Shown here in pieces: positions 28,470 to 38,549 of a stretch of 64,000 bases of DNA. A program made the translations under genes and the position numbers. How positions within the stretch are numbered: the stretch's first letter is position 1; each line of letters opens with the position of its first letter. This DNA comes from CBIFWW01 sp966186435. GTDB lineage: Bacteria; Pseudomonadota; Gammaproteobacteria; Enterobacterales; Enterobacteriaceae. Where the stretch lies: NCBI GenBank assembly GCA_966186435.1, contig CBIFWW010000002.1:8444-72443 (forward strand), written 5' to 3'. The notes beneath the pieces were generated by a model, which was given only the letters and a program-made list of their open reading frames with translations, was not told the origin of the DNA and searched no databases.

Positions 28470-31400
28470 TTAACCAATAATGCCCAGGCTATGGATGTGC
28501 TGAATCAGCCGGGCCTTATCATGAGCAGGATTTTCCGTCAGCAGCGCGTCTAAATGGCCGGTGGCGACATCCCCCTGCCCCAACCCCAGATACCCCAGGG
28601 CTTGCACAAACAGACAGTGCTGGCGATGGCGGGCTAACGGGTTGCCATCCAGCGCTAACAGGTCAGGTAAGGAGACAGCAAAGAAATCCGCTTGAGGTGG
28701 GTTATCGGCCTGGCTGTTGCTCCATTCGATAAAGCCATTGAAGTGCTGGCGGGCTTGTTCTTGTTTGCCGAGAGCAGCCAATGCCATGCCCTGCCAGAAC
28801 AAGTAATCCACCGGCTGGTCATTGTAATAGCGGCTGGCCGCCAGCCCCCCTTCCCCACTACAAGCCTGCTCGAAGCAACGCTCGGCGGCGGCGCTGTCCC
28901 CTTGCTGACGGGCGCACCACCCCAGCAGGAACCACAGATCGTTATCTTTCTGGCCTGGTAATCGCCCTTCGCCCAAATTGAGCGGATAGTTCAGGCCGTC
29001 CTGCAGCAGTTTCTGTGCGTGGGTGAAATCGCTCTCGCCGATAGCCGCCAATGCCCTGCGCTGTTGGTTGATCAGATACTGGCCGGTGATCTTACCTTCG
29101 CCCCCCTCCCAGGGGTGGAACTGACGGGAAGCCAGGAGCTGGGCCGCTTGTTGGTTTTCACCGTGGATATGCCACAGGCTGAGGAGTTCAGCGGTCAGAT
29201 CGTCTCGGGCCTGCACGACCTCCAGGCGGGTGGAAAGGCGATCAAGGCGAGCCGCCGTAGGCTGAGCGGTAAGCTTATCGAGGCAATCCAGCTCAAACAG
29301 GAAACGGGCGTTGTCTGGCTCCAGATCCACTGCCTTTTGTAGCCACTCCCGAGCCTGCTGCTGGTCGTGATTTTTGTTCCAGGCATGAATCCCCAGCAGA
29401 CGCCAGGCGGGGGCGAAGCCGGGCTGAGCCGCCACGGTAAATTGCCAGCAGGCCACCGCATCCTGATAGCGGCGCTTGCTGTACCAGAAGCAACCCAACA
29501 GGTAGCGAGCGAAGGGGTGATCCGCCAGGCCCTGGAGCATGACCACTTCATCCAAGGTGTTGGGAAAACGCACTTTGATGCTAAAGCCAGCCTGGGCCTG
29601 AGCCACAAAGTTTTCCTGCTGGCCGGCATCCTGCGTAAGTGACGCCTGCCACAGGCGCGGCAGGGCTTCCGGGCTATCAATTAACGCCAGCAACTCGGCG
29701 GCCTGTTGTTCGGCCCCGAAGGAAACCAGCCATCCGGCCAACACGCTGGCATTGGTGCCACGGCGACCGGTCACCTCCAACAACCTCTGTAAGGCGCTGT
29801 CGCTGCCCTCAATCTGCCAGCGGGCATAATGCAGTACATAACTTAAAGGCCACTGCGCAAGGCATTCATCCACCCAGCGACGGGCCTGATGAACACCCCC
29901 GGTTTGCCACAGGGCCAGCGCTTTCAACCCCATCGCCAGGTTATTGGCCTGGTTGAAGCACAGGCTTTGGTTCGCCATGGTAAGGGCCTGATGGGCATCC
30001 CCGCGTTTCATCGCCAGCCGCGCCAGCCCCCAGAAAGCCGCGTCCTTACCACTGCCGCTCCAGGTGGCTTTGTAGAAGTGATCCCAGGCAGCAGTATCAT
30101 CCCCCTGGCGCTCCAGCGCCCCGGCCAGCAACAGGCTGGCATCACCGTTTTGCGGATTTTTATTGAGCCGCGTGGCGCGGGCCAACGCCGCCCGTGCGTG
30201 GTCGCTGGCGGCTTGCCAATCGGCCCGGTTCCAGGCCAGCTGCCCGGCGGCCACATTATTGCGATAGTCGCCGCTATCGATCTCCAGCGCCCGCTGGTAG
30301 TAATCCCGGGCGAAGCGGCTGGCATGATGGTATTGCTCCAGGTGCTGGCCGATATAGAACAGCTCATCGGTATTACTTAGCGCCTGCGGTAACTCGGGGG
30401 CGGTAGCGGGCTGCGGCAGTGGCACCGGGGACGGAATATGCTCCAGATATTCCAGCACGGTGCGTCCACTGGCCTCCACTACAGACATTGTCAGACGGGC
30501 CGCACCGGGTGTGGCGATTCTTTTTATCCACGTCATGCCCGGCGCCAGATCAAGACCCAGGCGCAAACATTCGCCTTCTGAATTGGTTAACACCACATTG
30601 ACGCCCTCAAGGGGCGACACCGCATACACGCCGAGTACCAATTCATCACCGTCGCGCTCCAGTTTGAGTACCGCTTCGGTGCTGGCGTTCTGGACTGTGC
30701 CCAGATAGCTGTAGGGCATGAAGTTCTGGACGAAGACTTTCTCCTCCAGCGGCGCAATCCAGGTGAAGTCCGGCTGGTTATCGGTGAACACTCCGGTCAT
30801 CAGCTCAATATAAGGGCCGTTTTCATCGGTCAGGTTACGATCCCAGGCCAGCCCGAAATCACCACTGCCCCAGCTCCACTGCTTTTTACCCGGTGAAACG
30901 TGGTGATCGGCCACATGCAGCAGGCCGCCCTGCTCCCCGTGGTGGTAAGCGCCCACAAAGTCGTAGTCGGATTTTTCCGCCATGTAGGAGGTAGGCACCG
31001 GAATGTTTTTGTAGCGCGAGATATCGACCCCGGCGGAATAATCCACCTTGTAGTAGGTACCCCGAGCGATAGGGAAGGCAGAAACATCGCGCTTGCCGTG
31101 GTCAAACACCGCCGTCACATCTGGTGGGAACACGCTCTGATGCTCGTCCCCACCTTTTACCGCCGGGTTGGCCCACCACAGGAAGTGGCGCGGGGTGCTG
31201 TTGGGGTTAAAGACTTTGCCGGTGATCTCCACCAGCGCCTTTTCCGGATAGAGTTTAAACCCGGTCATCGCCTGAAGGCCGCGCATTGGCTCCAGCTCCC
31301 CCAGCCATACAGTGGCACTGCCATCCTCCGCCTGCTGGATTTGCATATCAACTGGCATAAAGGTGGTTGGCCGGTGGTGCTGGGGCCAATTGAATTCAAT

Positions 31401-31745
31401 ACCTCCTGAAATCCACGGCCCCACCAGCCCCACTAAAGCCGGTTTGACCACTTCGTTGTAGTAGACAAAATCACGCTCCCTCACCTTGTCCCAAGCCCGA
31501 TGGATACGGCCACCCAGTTCCGGCAGCAGCAGGATGCGGATAAAGTCGTTCTCCAGCCATACCCCCTGGTACTCGCGCATCTCACGCTCGCCGGTCAGGG
31601 TATCAATTACCCCCCAGGGATAGACGGCACCGGAAGAACCCTGGTATACCCGGTTCTCGAGGAACATAGGGTTGGGATCTTCCTGGCCGGTAGTCCAGGT
31701 GGGTAGACTCAAGGTTTCTTTCCAGACTTTGACGGGGCTGTACAT
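28470..31745 (-). CDS. DUF5107 / TPR repeat protein (1091 residues)
   Basis: The product has two parts. The N-terminal region (about residues 30-440) is a DUF5107 domain, assigned in Pfam to the galactose mutarotase-like fold; conserved-looking patches include LLLPELGGRIHRAWDK, SGGIEFNWPQHHRPTTF and FLWWANPAV. The C-terminal region (about 450-1090) is a long run of TPR-like helical repeats (YYQRALEIDSGDYRNN, ARAALARATRLNKNP, WLQKAVDLEPDN). There is no signal peptide or membrane segment, so it is cytoplasmic. I use the ATG at 31745 behind GGAGAGCG; a TTG lies one codon upstream. It heads an operon with a sugar porter and an epimerase and is divergent from a ROK regulator. A role as a carbohydrate-active enzyme is inference only. 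Confidence 0.82.
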   Translation of the reverse strand: MYSPVKVWKETLSLPTWTTGQEDPNPMFLENRVYQGSSGAVYPWGVIDTLTGEREMREYQGVWLENDFIRILLLPELGGRIHRAWDKVRERDFVYYNEVVKPALVGLVGPWISGGIEFNWPQHHRPTTFMPVDMQIQQAEDGSATVWLGELEPMRGLQAMTGFKLYPEKALVEITGKVFNPNSTPRHFLWWANPAVKGGDEHQSVFPPDVTAVFDHGKRDVSAFPIARGTYYKVDYSAGVDISRYKNIPVPTSYMAEKSDYDFVGAYHHGEQGGLLHVADHHVSPGKKQWSWGSGDFGLAWDRNLTDENGPYIELMTGVFTDNQPDFTWIAPLEEKVFVQNFMPYSYLGTVQNASTEAVLKLERDGDELVLGVYAVSPLEGVNVVLTNSEGECLRLGLDLAPGMTWIKRIATPGAARLTMSVVEASGRTVLEYLEHIPSPVPLPQPATAPELPQALSNTDELFYIGQHLEQYHHASRFARDYYQRALEIDSGDYRNNVAAGQLAWNRADWQAASDHARAALARATRLNKNPQNGDASLLLAGALERQGDDTAAWDHFYKATWSGSGKDAAFWGLARLAMKRGDAHQALTMANQSLCFNQANNLAMGLKALALWQTGGVHQARRWVDECLAQWPLSYVLHYARWQIEGSDSALQRLLEVTGRRGTNASVLAGWLVSFGAEQQAAELLALIDSPEALPRLWQASLTQDAGQQENFVAQAQAGFSIKVRFPNTLDEVVMLQGLADHPFARYLLGCFWYSKRRYQDAVACWQFTVAAQPGFAPAWRLLGIHAWNKNHDQQQAREWLQKAVDLEPDNARFLFELDCLDKLTAQPTAARLDRLSTRLEVVQARDDLTAELLSLWHIHGENQQAAQLLASRQFHPWEGGEGKITGQYLINQQRRALAAIGESDFTHAQKLLQDGLNYPLNLGEGRLPGQKDNDLWFLLGWCARQQGDSAAAERCFEQACSGEGGLAASRYYNDQPVDYLFWQGMALAALGKQEQARQHFNGFIEWSNSQADNPPQADFFAVSLPDLLALDGNPLARHRQHCLFVQALGYLGLGQGDVATGHLDALLTENPAHDKARLIQHIHSLGIIG

Positions 31746-31820
31746 CAATGGCGCTCTCCAGTAAAAAAAGGTGAGTAATAGACGTTTTCAGCACAGTGTA
31801 GAGAGCCTAAAGCGCGGGGA

Positions 31821-31841
31821 ATTGCGCACTAATCACGCAAT
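31821..31841. promoter_or_regulatory. Candidate operator between the DUF5107 gene and the ROK regulator
   Basis: ATTGCG and CGCAAT face each other across nine bases in the 117-base divergent spacer, 22 bases before the regulator ATG. The symmetry and place fit an operator for the adjacent ROK protein. Confidence 0.5.
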
Positions 31842-31862
31842 ACAGTTAAGGGAGTTAAGTGA

Positions 31863-33053
31863 ATGGAGCGGTTAGGGCTAAATAATCAACGGGTCAGGGC
31901 CATCAACAATAAGCTGTTTCTTACCCTGCTTTGGCAGCATAAAACCTTAAGTAAATCCCGGCTGGCCCAGTTGACGGGGCTTTCCATACCGGCGGTGAGC
32001 AATATCCTTGATCAGCTGCTTAAGGAAGGCCGCATTAGCCACCAGGCCAATGAGGATACCGGGCGCGGAGTAAGTGCCGGGAATTATCAACTGCCGGAAA
32101 GCGGAGACTGGGTGCTGTGCCTGAATGTCACACCCTACCGCATTGAGAGCCAACTGGCGGATAGCCGGATGATGGCTGTCGGGGAGTATCATCAGCAGGC
32201 CATCCGTGCCACTACCCCAGAGTCCCTGTTGACGGCCATCAGCCAATGTTGGCGGGAGCATACCCGGCGCTGGCCGGGGCAATGCATCAATCTGGCCCTC
32301 GGCATTCATGGCCAGGTTGACCCACAAACAGGGGTGTCCCAGACCATGCCCCAGGCACCGTGGACGCGCCCGGTGGAGTTTAAATATCTGTTGGAGGCGC
32401 AGCTAAACATCCGGGTGTTGCTGGATAATGACTGCGTGATGCTGGCCCTGGCGGAGAAATGGCAAAGCCCGGCGCGCCGCGACAATTTCTGCGTAATTAA
32501 CGTGGATTACGGTATCGGCTCATCGATGGTGATTGACCGCCAAATATGGCGCGGCAGCCTGTACGGTAGCGGCCAGATTGGCCACACCATCGTCAACCCG
32601 GACGGCAGCCACTGTGCCTGCGGCCGCTATGGCTGCCTGGAAACGGTAGCGTCATTGCAGGCCCTTAAGCGCCAGACGCGCATAGGGTTAAAGACCCAGC
32701 CCGGCCCTCAGTCATTGGACCCTGAGCAGGTCACCACTGCCCAATTGATTGCCCTGTGGCAGCAGGGGGATGAAAGTATAAGCCGCTGGGCTGAGAGCGC
32801 CGCCCGGGCCATCGGCCTGAGCCTGTATAACTTCCTTAACACCCTCAATATTAACCAGATTATTTTCTATGGCCGCAGCTGTGCCTTTGGGGACAATTGG
32901 TTGGCGGTGATTAAGCAGCAAGTTGGGTTTAACCCCTTTGACCACAGTGATAGCCCAGCCCAGGCCACGGATATCTGCTTCGGCCAGTTGACCCGGCCCC
33001 AGCAATTGCTGGGCATCGGCTGGCTGTATGTGGAGGAGGCGCTTCAGGCGTAA
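31863..33053 (+). CDS. ROK family transcriptional regulator
   Basis: The 396-residue protein combines an N-terminal winged helix-turn-helix (KSRLAQLTGLSIPAVSNILD, about residues 30-50) with a ROK sugar-kinase-like domain. The zinc motif CACGRYGCLE and the preceding GQIGHTIV are intact. NagC/Mlc/XylR-type proteins of this build repress sugar genes and release DNA on binding a sugar or sugar phosphate. It is divergent from the DUF5107-porter-epimerase operon, with a palindrome in the shared promoter region, so it probably controls that operon and itself. The inducer is unknown. Confidence 0.9.
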   Translation: MERLGLNNQRVRAINNKLFLTLLWQHKTLSKSRLAQLTGLSIPAVSNILDQLLKEGRISHQANEDTGRGVSAGNYQLPESGDWVLCLNVTPYRIESQLADSRMMAVGEYHQQAIRATTPESLLTAISQCWREHTRRWPGQCINLALGIHGQVDPQTGVSQTMPQAPWTRPVEFKYLLEAQLNIRVLLDNDCVMLALAEKWQSPARRDNFCVINVDYGIGSSMVIDRQIWRGSLYGSGQIGHTIVNPDGSHCACGRYGCLETVASLQALKRQTRIGLKTQPGPQSLDPEQVTTAQLIALWQQGDESISRWAESAARAIGLSLYNFLNTLNINQIIFYGRSCAFGDNWLAVIKQQVGFNPFDHSDSPAQATDICFGQLTRPQQLLGIGWLYVEEALQA

Positions 33054-33077
33054 AAAAACCGGCTCGAAGGCCGGTTT
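33052..33077. terminator. Bidirectional terminator between the ROK gene and glyA
   Basis: An eight-base-pair stem (AAACCGGC with GCCGGTTT) and a six-base loop are followed on the minus strand by a run of T. It lies directly behind the regulator stop and just after glyA. Confidence 0.85.
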
Positions 33078-33094
33078 CTCATCAGGCGAAATGA

Positions 33095-34348
33095 TTATGC
33101 GTAAACTGGGAAACGGGCGCAGATATCCAGTACTTTGCCTTTCACGCGTTCGATGGTGGCTTCATCATTGATGTTGTCCAGCACATCACACATCCAGCCA
33201 GCCAGTTCTTTCACTTCCGCTTCTTTAAAGCCGCGACGGGTCACCGCAGGGGAACCGATACGTATGCCGGAGGTCACAAACGGGCTTTTTGGATCGTTTG
33301 GTACGCTGTTTTTATTCACGGTGATGTTGGCACGGCCCAGGGCAGCGTCAGCTTCTTTACCGGTCAGATTTTTGTCTACCAGATCCAGCAGGAACAGGTG
33401 GTTTTCGGTGCTGCCAGAAACCACTTTATAACCACGGTCCAGGAACACTTCCACCATTGCTTTGGCGTTTTTTGCGACCTGCTGCTGGTAAACCTTGAAT
33501 TCTGGCTCCATGGCTTCTTTCAATGCCACGGCTTTTGCCGCGATGACATGCATCAACGGGCCACCCTGTGCGCTTGGGAACACAGCGGAATTCAGTTTTT
33601 TGTACATTTCTTCGCTACCGCCCTTCGCCAGGATCAGGCCACCGCGTGGGCCTGCCAGGGTTTTATGGGTGGTGGTTGTAACCACGTGCGCGTGGGGTAC
33701 CGGGTTAGGGTAAACGCCCGCGGCAATCAGGCCAGCCACGTGGGCCATATCAACAAACAGATGAGCGCCGATGCTGTCGGCAATTTCACGCATTCTTGCC
33801 CAATCAACCACACCGGAATAAGCAGAGAAACCGCCGATGATCATCTTAGGCTGGTGTTCTTTAGCCTGCTTGGCCATATCGTCATAGTCAATTTTGCCAG
33901 ACTCATCGATGCCGTAAGGGATGATGTTGTACAGTTTTCCGGAGAAGTTCACCGGGGAGCCGTGGGTCAAGTGGCCGCCCTGGGCCAGGTTCATGCCCAA
34001 TACGGTATCGCCCGGTTGCAACAGTGCGGTGTAAACCGCGAAGTTAGCCTGGGAGCCGGAGTGTGGCTGCACGTTGGCGTAGTCAGCACCGAACAGCTCT
34101 TTAGCACGGTCGATAGCCAGCTGCTCGACGATGTCCACGTACTCGCAACCACCGTAATAACGCTTGCCCGGATAGCCTTCGGCGTATTTGTTGGTCAGCT
34201 GAGAACCCTGAGCCTGCATCACACGCGGGCTGGTGTAGTTTTCGGAGGCGATCAGTTCGATATGCTCTTCCTGACGTACTTTCTCTTGCTCCATGGCCTG
34301 CCAAAGCTCGGCATCATAATCGGCAATGTTCATTTCACGCTTTAACAT
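33095..34348 (-). CDS. glyA: Serine hydroxymethyltransferase
   Basis: GlyA is the PLP enzyme that converts serine and tetrahydrofolate to glycine and methylene-tetrahydrofolate, the main one-carbon source. The ATG at 34348 ([19 protein letters not shown]) with GGAGATGCGG before it gives 417 residues, identical in length to E. coli. The PLP lysine lies in [16 protein letters not shown] (about residue 229). The longer open frame upstream of the ATG is not needed. A PurR-like operator lies about 105 bases upstream. Confidence 0.98.
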   Translation of the reverse strand: MLKREMNIADYDAELWQAMEQEKVRQEEHIELIASENYTSPRVMQAQGSQLTNKYAEGYPGKRYYGGCEYVDIVEQLAIDRAKELFGADYANVQPHSGSQANFAVYTALLQPGDTVLGMNLAQGGHLTHGSPVNFSGKLYNIIPYGIDESGKIDYDDMAKQAKEHQPKMIIGGFSAYSGVVDWARMREIADSIGAHLFVDMAHVAGLIAAGVYPNPVPHAHVVTTTTHKTLAGPRGGLILAKGGSEEMYKKLNSAVFPSAQGGPLMHVIAAKAVALKEAMEPEFKVYQQQVAKNAKAMVEVFLDRGYKVVSGSTENHLFLLDLVDKNLTGKEADAALGRANITVNKNSVPNDPKSPFVTSGIRIGSPAVTRRGFKEAEVKELAGWMCDVLDNINDEATIERVKGKVLDICARFPVYA

Positions 34349-34453
34349 CCGCATCTCCTGCTCAGCTAACATTAATTTTAGGGTACGCCTCTCGGCGAAG
34401 GGCAACAGTATAACTGATTCATTTTGTGATAACAGGTCTTGACACAGCTTTTT

Positions 34454-34469
34454 ACGCAAACGATTGGCT
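34454..34469. promoter_or_regulatory. PurR operator in the glyA upstream region
   Basis: Read on the minus strand the site is AGCCAATCGTTTGCGT, which closely resembles the purine repressor operator known for E. coli glyA. It lies upstream of a TATACT -10 candidate at about 34407-34412. Confidence 0.7.
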
Positions 34470-34604
34470 AGGCATGGAATAAGGTTTTTATAAACTTATT
34501 CCTGAGATAAAACCGCGGGATTTCTTTTCAGGATGTGATGCGTAATTTTCATGTCCATTGGCCATTCAAGCAATCAGTAGTTTACAAAGAGTGTGGTTAT
34601 TTAT

Positions 34605-34627
34605 AACATGCATTTCAAATGCAGTTA
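34605..34627. promoter_or_regulatory. NsrR operator upstream of hmp
   Basis: A 23-base near-palindrome with core ATGCATTTCAAATGCA matches the nitric oxide-sensing repressor NsrR consensus (AAGATGCATTT and its reverse complement around one base). It ends 38 bases before the hmp ATG. Confidence 0.8.
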
Positions 34628-34644
34628 TTAAAATGCAGTTATTA
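34617..34644 (+). repeat. Tandem 14-base repeat overlapping the NsrR site
   Basis: AAATGCAGTTATTA occurs twice with no spacer (34617-34630 and 34631-34644). The first copy holds the right half of the NsrR palindrome, so the duplication adds a second NsrR half-site closer to the gene. Confidence 0.8.
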
Positions 34645-34665
34645 AAATAAGTACATGGAGAAAGT

Positions 34666-35856
34666 ATGTTAGACGCCCAAACTATCGCGGTAGTGAAATC
34701 CACCCTTCCCCTGCTAGCGGCCACCGGCCCGAAACTCACCGCCCACTTTTATGACCGGATGTTTGCCCATAACCCGGAACTGAAAGAGATTTTCAATATG
34801 AGCAACCAGCGCAACGGCGATCAGCGCGAGGCCCTGTTCAACGCGATCTGCGCCTATGCGACCAATATTGAAAACCTGGCGGCCCTGCTGCCAGCGGTAG
34901 AAAAGATCGCCCAGAAACACACCAGCTTCCAAATAAGCCCGCAGCAGTATGACATTGTCGGCCAGCACCTGCTGGCGACCCTTGATGAGATGTTTAGCCC
35001 CGGCGCGGAAGTGTTGGATGCCTGGGGTAAAGCCTATGGCGTGTTGGCGGGTGTCTTTATCAGCCGTGAAGACCAAATTTATCAAGCCAATGCTGATAAA
35101 ACCGGCGGCTGGCGCGGCACCCGTGCTTTCCGTATTACCCGTAAGCAGCCGCAAAGCAGCGCCATCACCAGCTTTGAATTATCGCCAGTGGATGGGGAGG
35201 CGGTGGCCGATTATCAGCCAGGCCAATATCTGGCGCTGTGGTTGAAGCCGGAAGGGTTTAAACATCAGGAAATTCGCCAATACTCCCTGACCCGCCAGCC
35301 CAATGGTAAAAGTTACCGGATTGCGGTGAAACGGGATGACCAGGGCCAGGTGTCCAGTTGGCTGCATCAGCATGGTCAGGAAGGGGATATTGTGCAGGTG
35401 GCCGCCCCTGCCGGGGATTTCTTTATGGCCGTTGAACCCACTACGCCGGTGACGTTGATTTCCGGCGGCGTCGGGCAGACCCCTATGCTGGCAATGCTGA
35501 ATACCCTGGCCAATAACGGCCATTTGGCTCAGGTAAACTGGCTACACAGCGCCATCGATGGCAGCCTCCACGCCTTCCGCGAGGAAGTGGCCGGGTTAGG
35601 GGCGTTACTGCCGCGCTTTAATCAGCGGGTGTGGTTCACCCAACCATTAGCAGCAGACCGCGCCGGGGTGGATTTTGATTATCAAGGGAAAATGGATTTG
35701 ATGGCGCAGGAAGGATTGCTTAGCGACCCGGCAATGGCGTTTTATCTGTGCGGGCCGCTGGGCTTTATGCAGATGGCCGCCGGGCAACTGGTGGCATTAG
35801 GCGTAGACACCGGGCGCATTCACTATGAAGTGTTTGGCCCCCACAAAGTACTTTAG
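34666..35856 (+). CDS. hmp: Flavohemoprotein, nitric oxide dioxygenase
   Basis: Hmp converts nitric oxide to nitrate with oxygen and NAD(P)H. The 396-residue protein has an N-terminal globin domain with proximal heme histidine His85 (IAQKHTSF). The ferredoxin reductase-like FAD domain (RQYSLTRQ, about 206-213) and the NAD domain ([15 protein letters not shown] and YLCGPLGFM) follow. The length equals E. coli Hmp. It is divergent from glyA and preceded by an NsrR operator with an extra half-site. Confidence 0.98.
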   Translation: MLDAQTIAVVKSTLPLLAATGPKLTAHFYDRMFAHNPELKEIFNMSNQRNGDQREALFNAICAYATNIENLAALLPAVEKIAQKHTSFQISPQQYDIVGQHLLATLDEMFSPGAEVLDAWGKAYGVLAGVFISREDQIYQANADKTGGWRGTRAFRITRKQPQSSAITSFELSPVDGEAVADYQPGQYLALWLKPEGFKHQEIRQYSLTRQPNGKSYRIAVKRDDQGQVSSWLHQHGQEGDIVQVAAPAGDFFMAVEPTTPVTLISGGVGQTPMLAMLNTLANNGHLAQVNWLHSAIDGSLHAFREEVAGLGALLPRFNQRVWFTQPLAADRAGVDFDYQGKMDLMAQEGLLSDPAMAFYLCGPLGFMQMAAGQLVALGVDTGRIHYEVFGPHKVL

Positions 35857-35879
35857 TCCGCCTGATTTATCTTGAGTGA

Positions 35880-36005
35880 ATTACCCTAAATAATTCAAGT
35901 TGCAGGCAGGCGGCAACGCAGCGAATCCCCAGGAGCTTACTCAGGTAAGTGACTGGGGTGAGCGAGGAGAGCCAACGCACCTGCGGCTTGAAGTATGACG
36001 GGTAA

Positions 36006-36006
<1 letters not shown>
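35880..36006. repeat. Palindromic intergenic repeat element between hmp and glnB
   Basis: About 127 bases end in imperfect inverted repeats. The left end has TTACCCTAAATAATTCAAG and then TTGCAGG; the right end, reversed, has TTACCCGTCATACTTCAAG and then CCGCAGG. An inner CCCCAG/CTGGGG pair flanks TTAC/GTAA. There is no coding capacity, so it looks like a non-autonomous (MITE-like) element of the sort scattered through Serratia and Yersinia genomes. Its right end touches the glnB stop codon, and its fold may end both hmp and glnB transcripts. Confidence 0.75.
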
Positions 36007-36353
<347 letters not shown>

Positions 36354-36446
36354 TTAATAACCTAAGCGGCGGTGTAGGGCCTGAATGGGGGTCTTATTTT
36401 TAGCGCTGCCTAAATTACCATAGGGGGTAATTCAGGCGCTACAAAA

Positions 36447-37784
36447 CTACTCTTTAAAGTCTGTGGCATCCAGTTCATGGCGCGACAGTAGTTTATAAAA
36501 TTCAGTGCGATTGCGCCCCGCCATACGCGCGGCATGGGTCACATTCCCCTTGGTAATTTGCAGCAACTTCCGCAAATAGTTTAATTCGAACTGATGACGG
36601 GCCTCGGCAAAGGTCGGCAGAACGGTATTCTCCCCTTCCAGGGCTTGGGCCACCAACCCATCGCCAATCACCGGCGAGGAGGTCAGCGCCACACACTGCT
36701 CAATGACGTTCACCAGTTGGCGCACATTACCGGGCCAGCTGGCAGCCATCAGGCGCTTCGTAGCATCGCTGGAGAAACTACGGACAAAGGGTTTGTGGCG
36801 CTCGGCACTCTGGCGTAGCAGCTCGTTAGCCAGCAGCGGGATATCTTCGGAACGCTCCTGCAAGGCCGGGAGTTTCAGGCTAACCACGTTCAGGCGGTAG
36901 AACAGATCTTCACGGAACTCGCCGCGCCCCATCGCCTTAGGCAAATCCCGGTGGGTAGCGGAAAGGATACGGACATTGATGTCGATATCGCGGTTGCTCC
37001 CCAGCGGGCGCACTTTGCGCTCCTGCAACACCCGCAGCAGCTTCACCTGCAGGGCGGCGGGCATATCGCCAATTTCATCGAGGAATAGCGTGCCGCTTTC
37101 CGCTGCCTGGAATAACCCTTCCCGGCTACTGACCGCCCCGGTAAAGGCACCGCGGGCATGGCCGAACAACTCAGACTCCAGTAGTTGCTCTGGCAGTGCC
37201 CCACAGTTGATGGCGATAAACGGCTTCCCGGCCCGGGGGCTGGCATTATGGATTGCCCGGGCTAGCACCTCTTTACCGGTGCCGCTCTGGCCGTTGATCA
37301 ACACGCTCACGTCAGATTGGGCCACCATATGGGCCTGCTCCAGCAGCCGCAGCATCAGCGGGCTACGGGTGACAATCCCCGCCCGCCAGCCGTCATCACT
37401 GGCAGAAACCGAATTCGCCAGGGCATCGTTGATAGCCTGATAGAGCGCGTCTTTATCCACCGGTTTGGTCAGAAAGCTAAATACCCCCTGCTGGGTGGCG
37501 GCTACCGCGTCGGGGATAGAACCGTGGGCGGTGAGGATAATTACCGGCAAGCCCGGGTGAGTCTTCTGGATCTCGCCAAACAACTGCATACCATCCATTT
37601 CATCCATGCGCAGGTCACTTATCACCAGGTCGGCCTTTTCACGAGCCAGCGCCCGCAGCGCTTCTTGCCCGCTGGCGGCGGTGGTGACGTTATAGCCTTC
37701 GCTACCGAGGCGTAACCCCAGCAGCTTTAATAGCCCCGGATCGTCATCCACCAGCAACAGTTTGGCGGCATTTCGCTGTGTCAT
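36447..37784 (-). CDS. glrR: Sigma-54-dependent response regulator GlrR
   Basis: GlrR activates the sigma-54 promoter of glmY, the small RNA encoded 2.3 kb upstream on the same strand. The 445-residue protein has a receiver domain with phospho-acceptor Asp57 (VISDLRMDEMDGM). The AAA+ domain has Walker A GQSGTGKE and the sigma-54 contact loop GAFTGA. A C-terminal Fis-type helix-turn-helix (THAARMAGRNRTEFYKLL) follows. Its start overlaps the end of glrG by four bases, so translation is coupled. Confidence 0.97.
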   Translation of the reverse strand: MTQRNAAKLLLVDDDPGLLKLLGLRLGSEGYNVTTAASGQEALRALAREKADLVISDLRMDEMDGMQLFGEIQKTHPGLPVIILTAHGSIPDAVAATQQGVFSFLTKPVDKDALYQAINDALANSVSASDDGWRAGIVTRSPLMLRLLEQAHMVAQSDVSVLINGQSGTGKEVLARAIHNASPRAGKPFIAINCGALPEQLLESELFGHARGAFTGAVSSREGLFQAAESGTLFLDEIGDMPAALQVKLLRVLQERKVRPLGSNRDIDINVRILSATHRDLPKAMGRGEFREDLFYRLNVVSLKLPALQERSEDIPLLANELLRQSAERHKPFVRSFSSDATKRLMAASWPGNVRQLVNVIEQCVALTSSPVIGDGLVAQALEGENTVLPTFAEARHQFELNYLRKLLQITKGNVTHAARMAGRNRTEFYKLLSRHELDATDFKE

Positions 37785-38542
37785 GGCTTGGTATTCTCCT
37801 GTGTCCCTTTGTCCGGGCTATCGCCAGGGGCCAGGGTATCGTTATCATCGTCAGCGTCCTGCGGTTTCGCTTTATCCACGGCAGAATTGGCGCTATCAGG
37901 GTTGTAGCTGGTGCCCACTTTACGGCTGGAAAGCTGGCGTTCGATATCCGTCAGGTTCTCCAGTTTGCGGGTGGTTAGGCTAAGCTGAGACTGCAAATGG
38001 GTATTTTGCTGGCGTAGTACATCCAGTTCGATATCGCTGTTTTGCTGCAATTTATTGTAGCGACCGCGCTCGCTCACCAGTTTCAACTCCCGAAACTGAC
38101 CATCGCGCCACAGCTGGAACAGCGGCCTGACTGACGGCGGAATTTCCCAAGCGGCGCTGTTCAGTACCGACATATAACGGCGGCGCTCAGTGGGGGTAAT
38201 ACGGGCATTAGCCAATACGATGCCCTGGCGGAAGGCTGCCTGCCAGGTCTCATCCGGCCAGCGGTGGGCCATCACCCGGGCCTGCTCAGGGGAGAGCCGG
38301 TCAGCGCAGTCCATCCAGCGCAGCCAGAACAACGGGTTGTTTTCCACCACGTGGCCCTGAAGTTGCCAGACATCTTCACAGTTGGCGGCCAGATAATCCG
38401 CCACCTGTTGTTCCGGTGCCACAGGCTCTGGGTTGGGCTTCACCAGGCTGTGGACGTTGTGTTGGACACAGCCTGCCAGCAGAAGCGCCGGAGCCAGTGC
38501 CACCAGCCAGCGGCGTGCCGAAGGCAGTAAATAATCAGTCAT
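37781..38542 (-). CDS. qseG: Outer membrane lipoprotein GlrG (QseG)
   Basis: This is the middle gene of the glrK-glrG-glrR operon. The 253-residue product has a signal peptide with lipobox LLAGC (Cys about 25), so it is a lipoprotein. QseG interacts with the sensor kinase GlrK/QseE in enterobacteria and influences its signalling. A helical stretch around residues 155-205 (LKLVSERGRYNKLQQNSDIE and following) looks like a coiled coil. The C terminus is acidic and low in complexity. It begins seven bases after glrK ends. Confidence 0.93.
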   Translation of the reverse strand: MTDYLLPSARRWLVALAPALLLAGCVQHNVHSLVKPNPEPVAPEQQVADYLAANCEDVWQLQGHVVENNPLFWLRWMDCADRLSPEQARVMAHRWPDETWQAAFRQGIVLANARITPTERRRYMSVLNSAAWEIPPSVRPLFQLWRDGQFRELKLVSERGRYNKLQQNSDIELDVLRQQNTHLQSQLSLTTRKLENLTDIERQLSSRKVGTSYNPDSANSAVDKAKPQDADDDNDTLAPGDSPDKGTQENTKP

Positions 38543-38549
38543 TTATTTT

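Noticed and set aside
34470..34600. Possible MetR sites upstream of glyA
   Set aside because: Only half-matches to TGAA-N5-TTCA were found; not enough to call, although E. coli glyA is MetR controlled.
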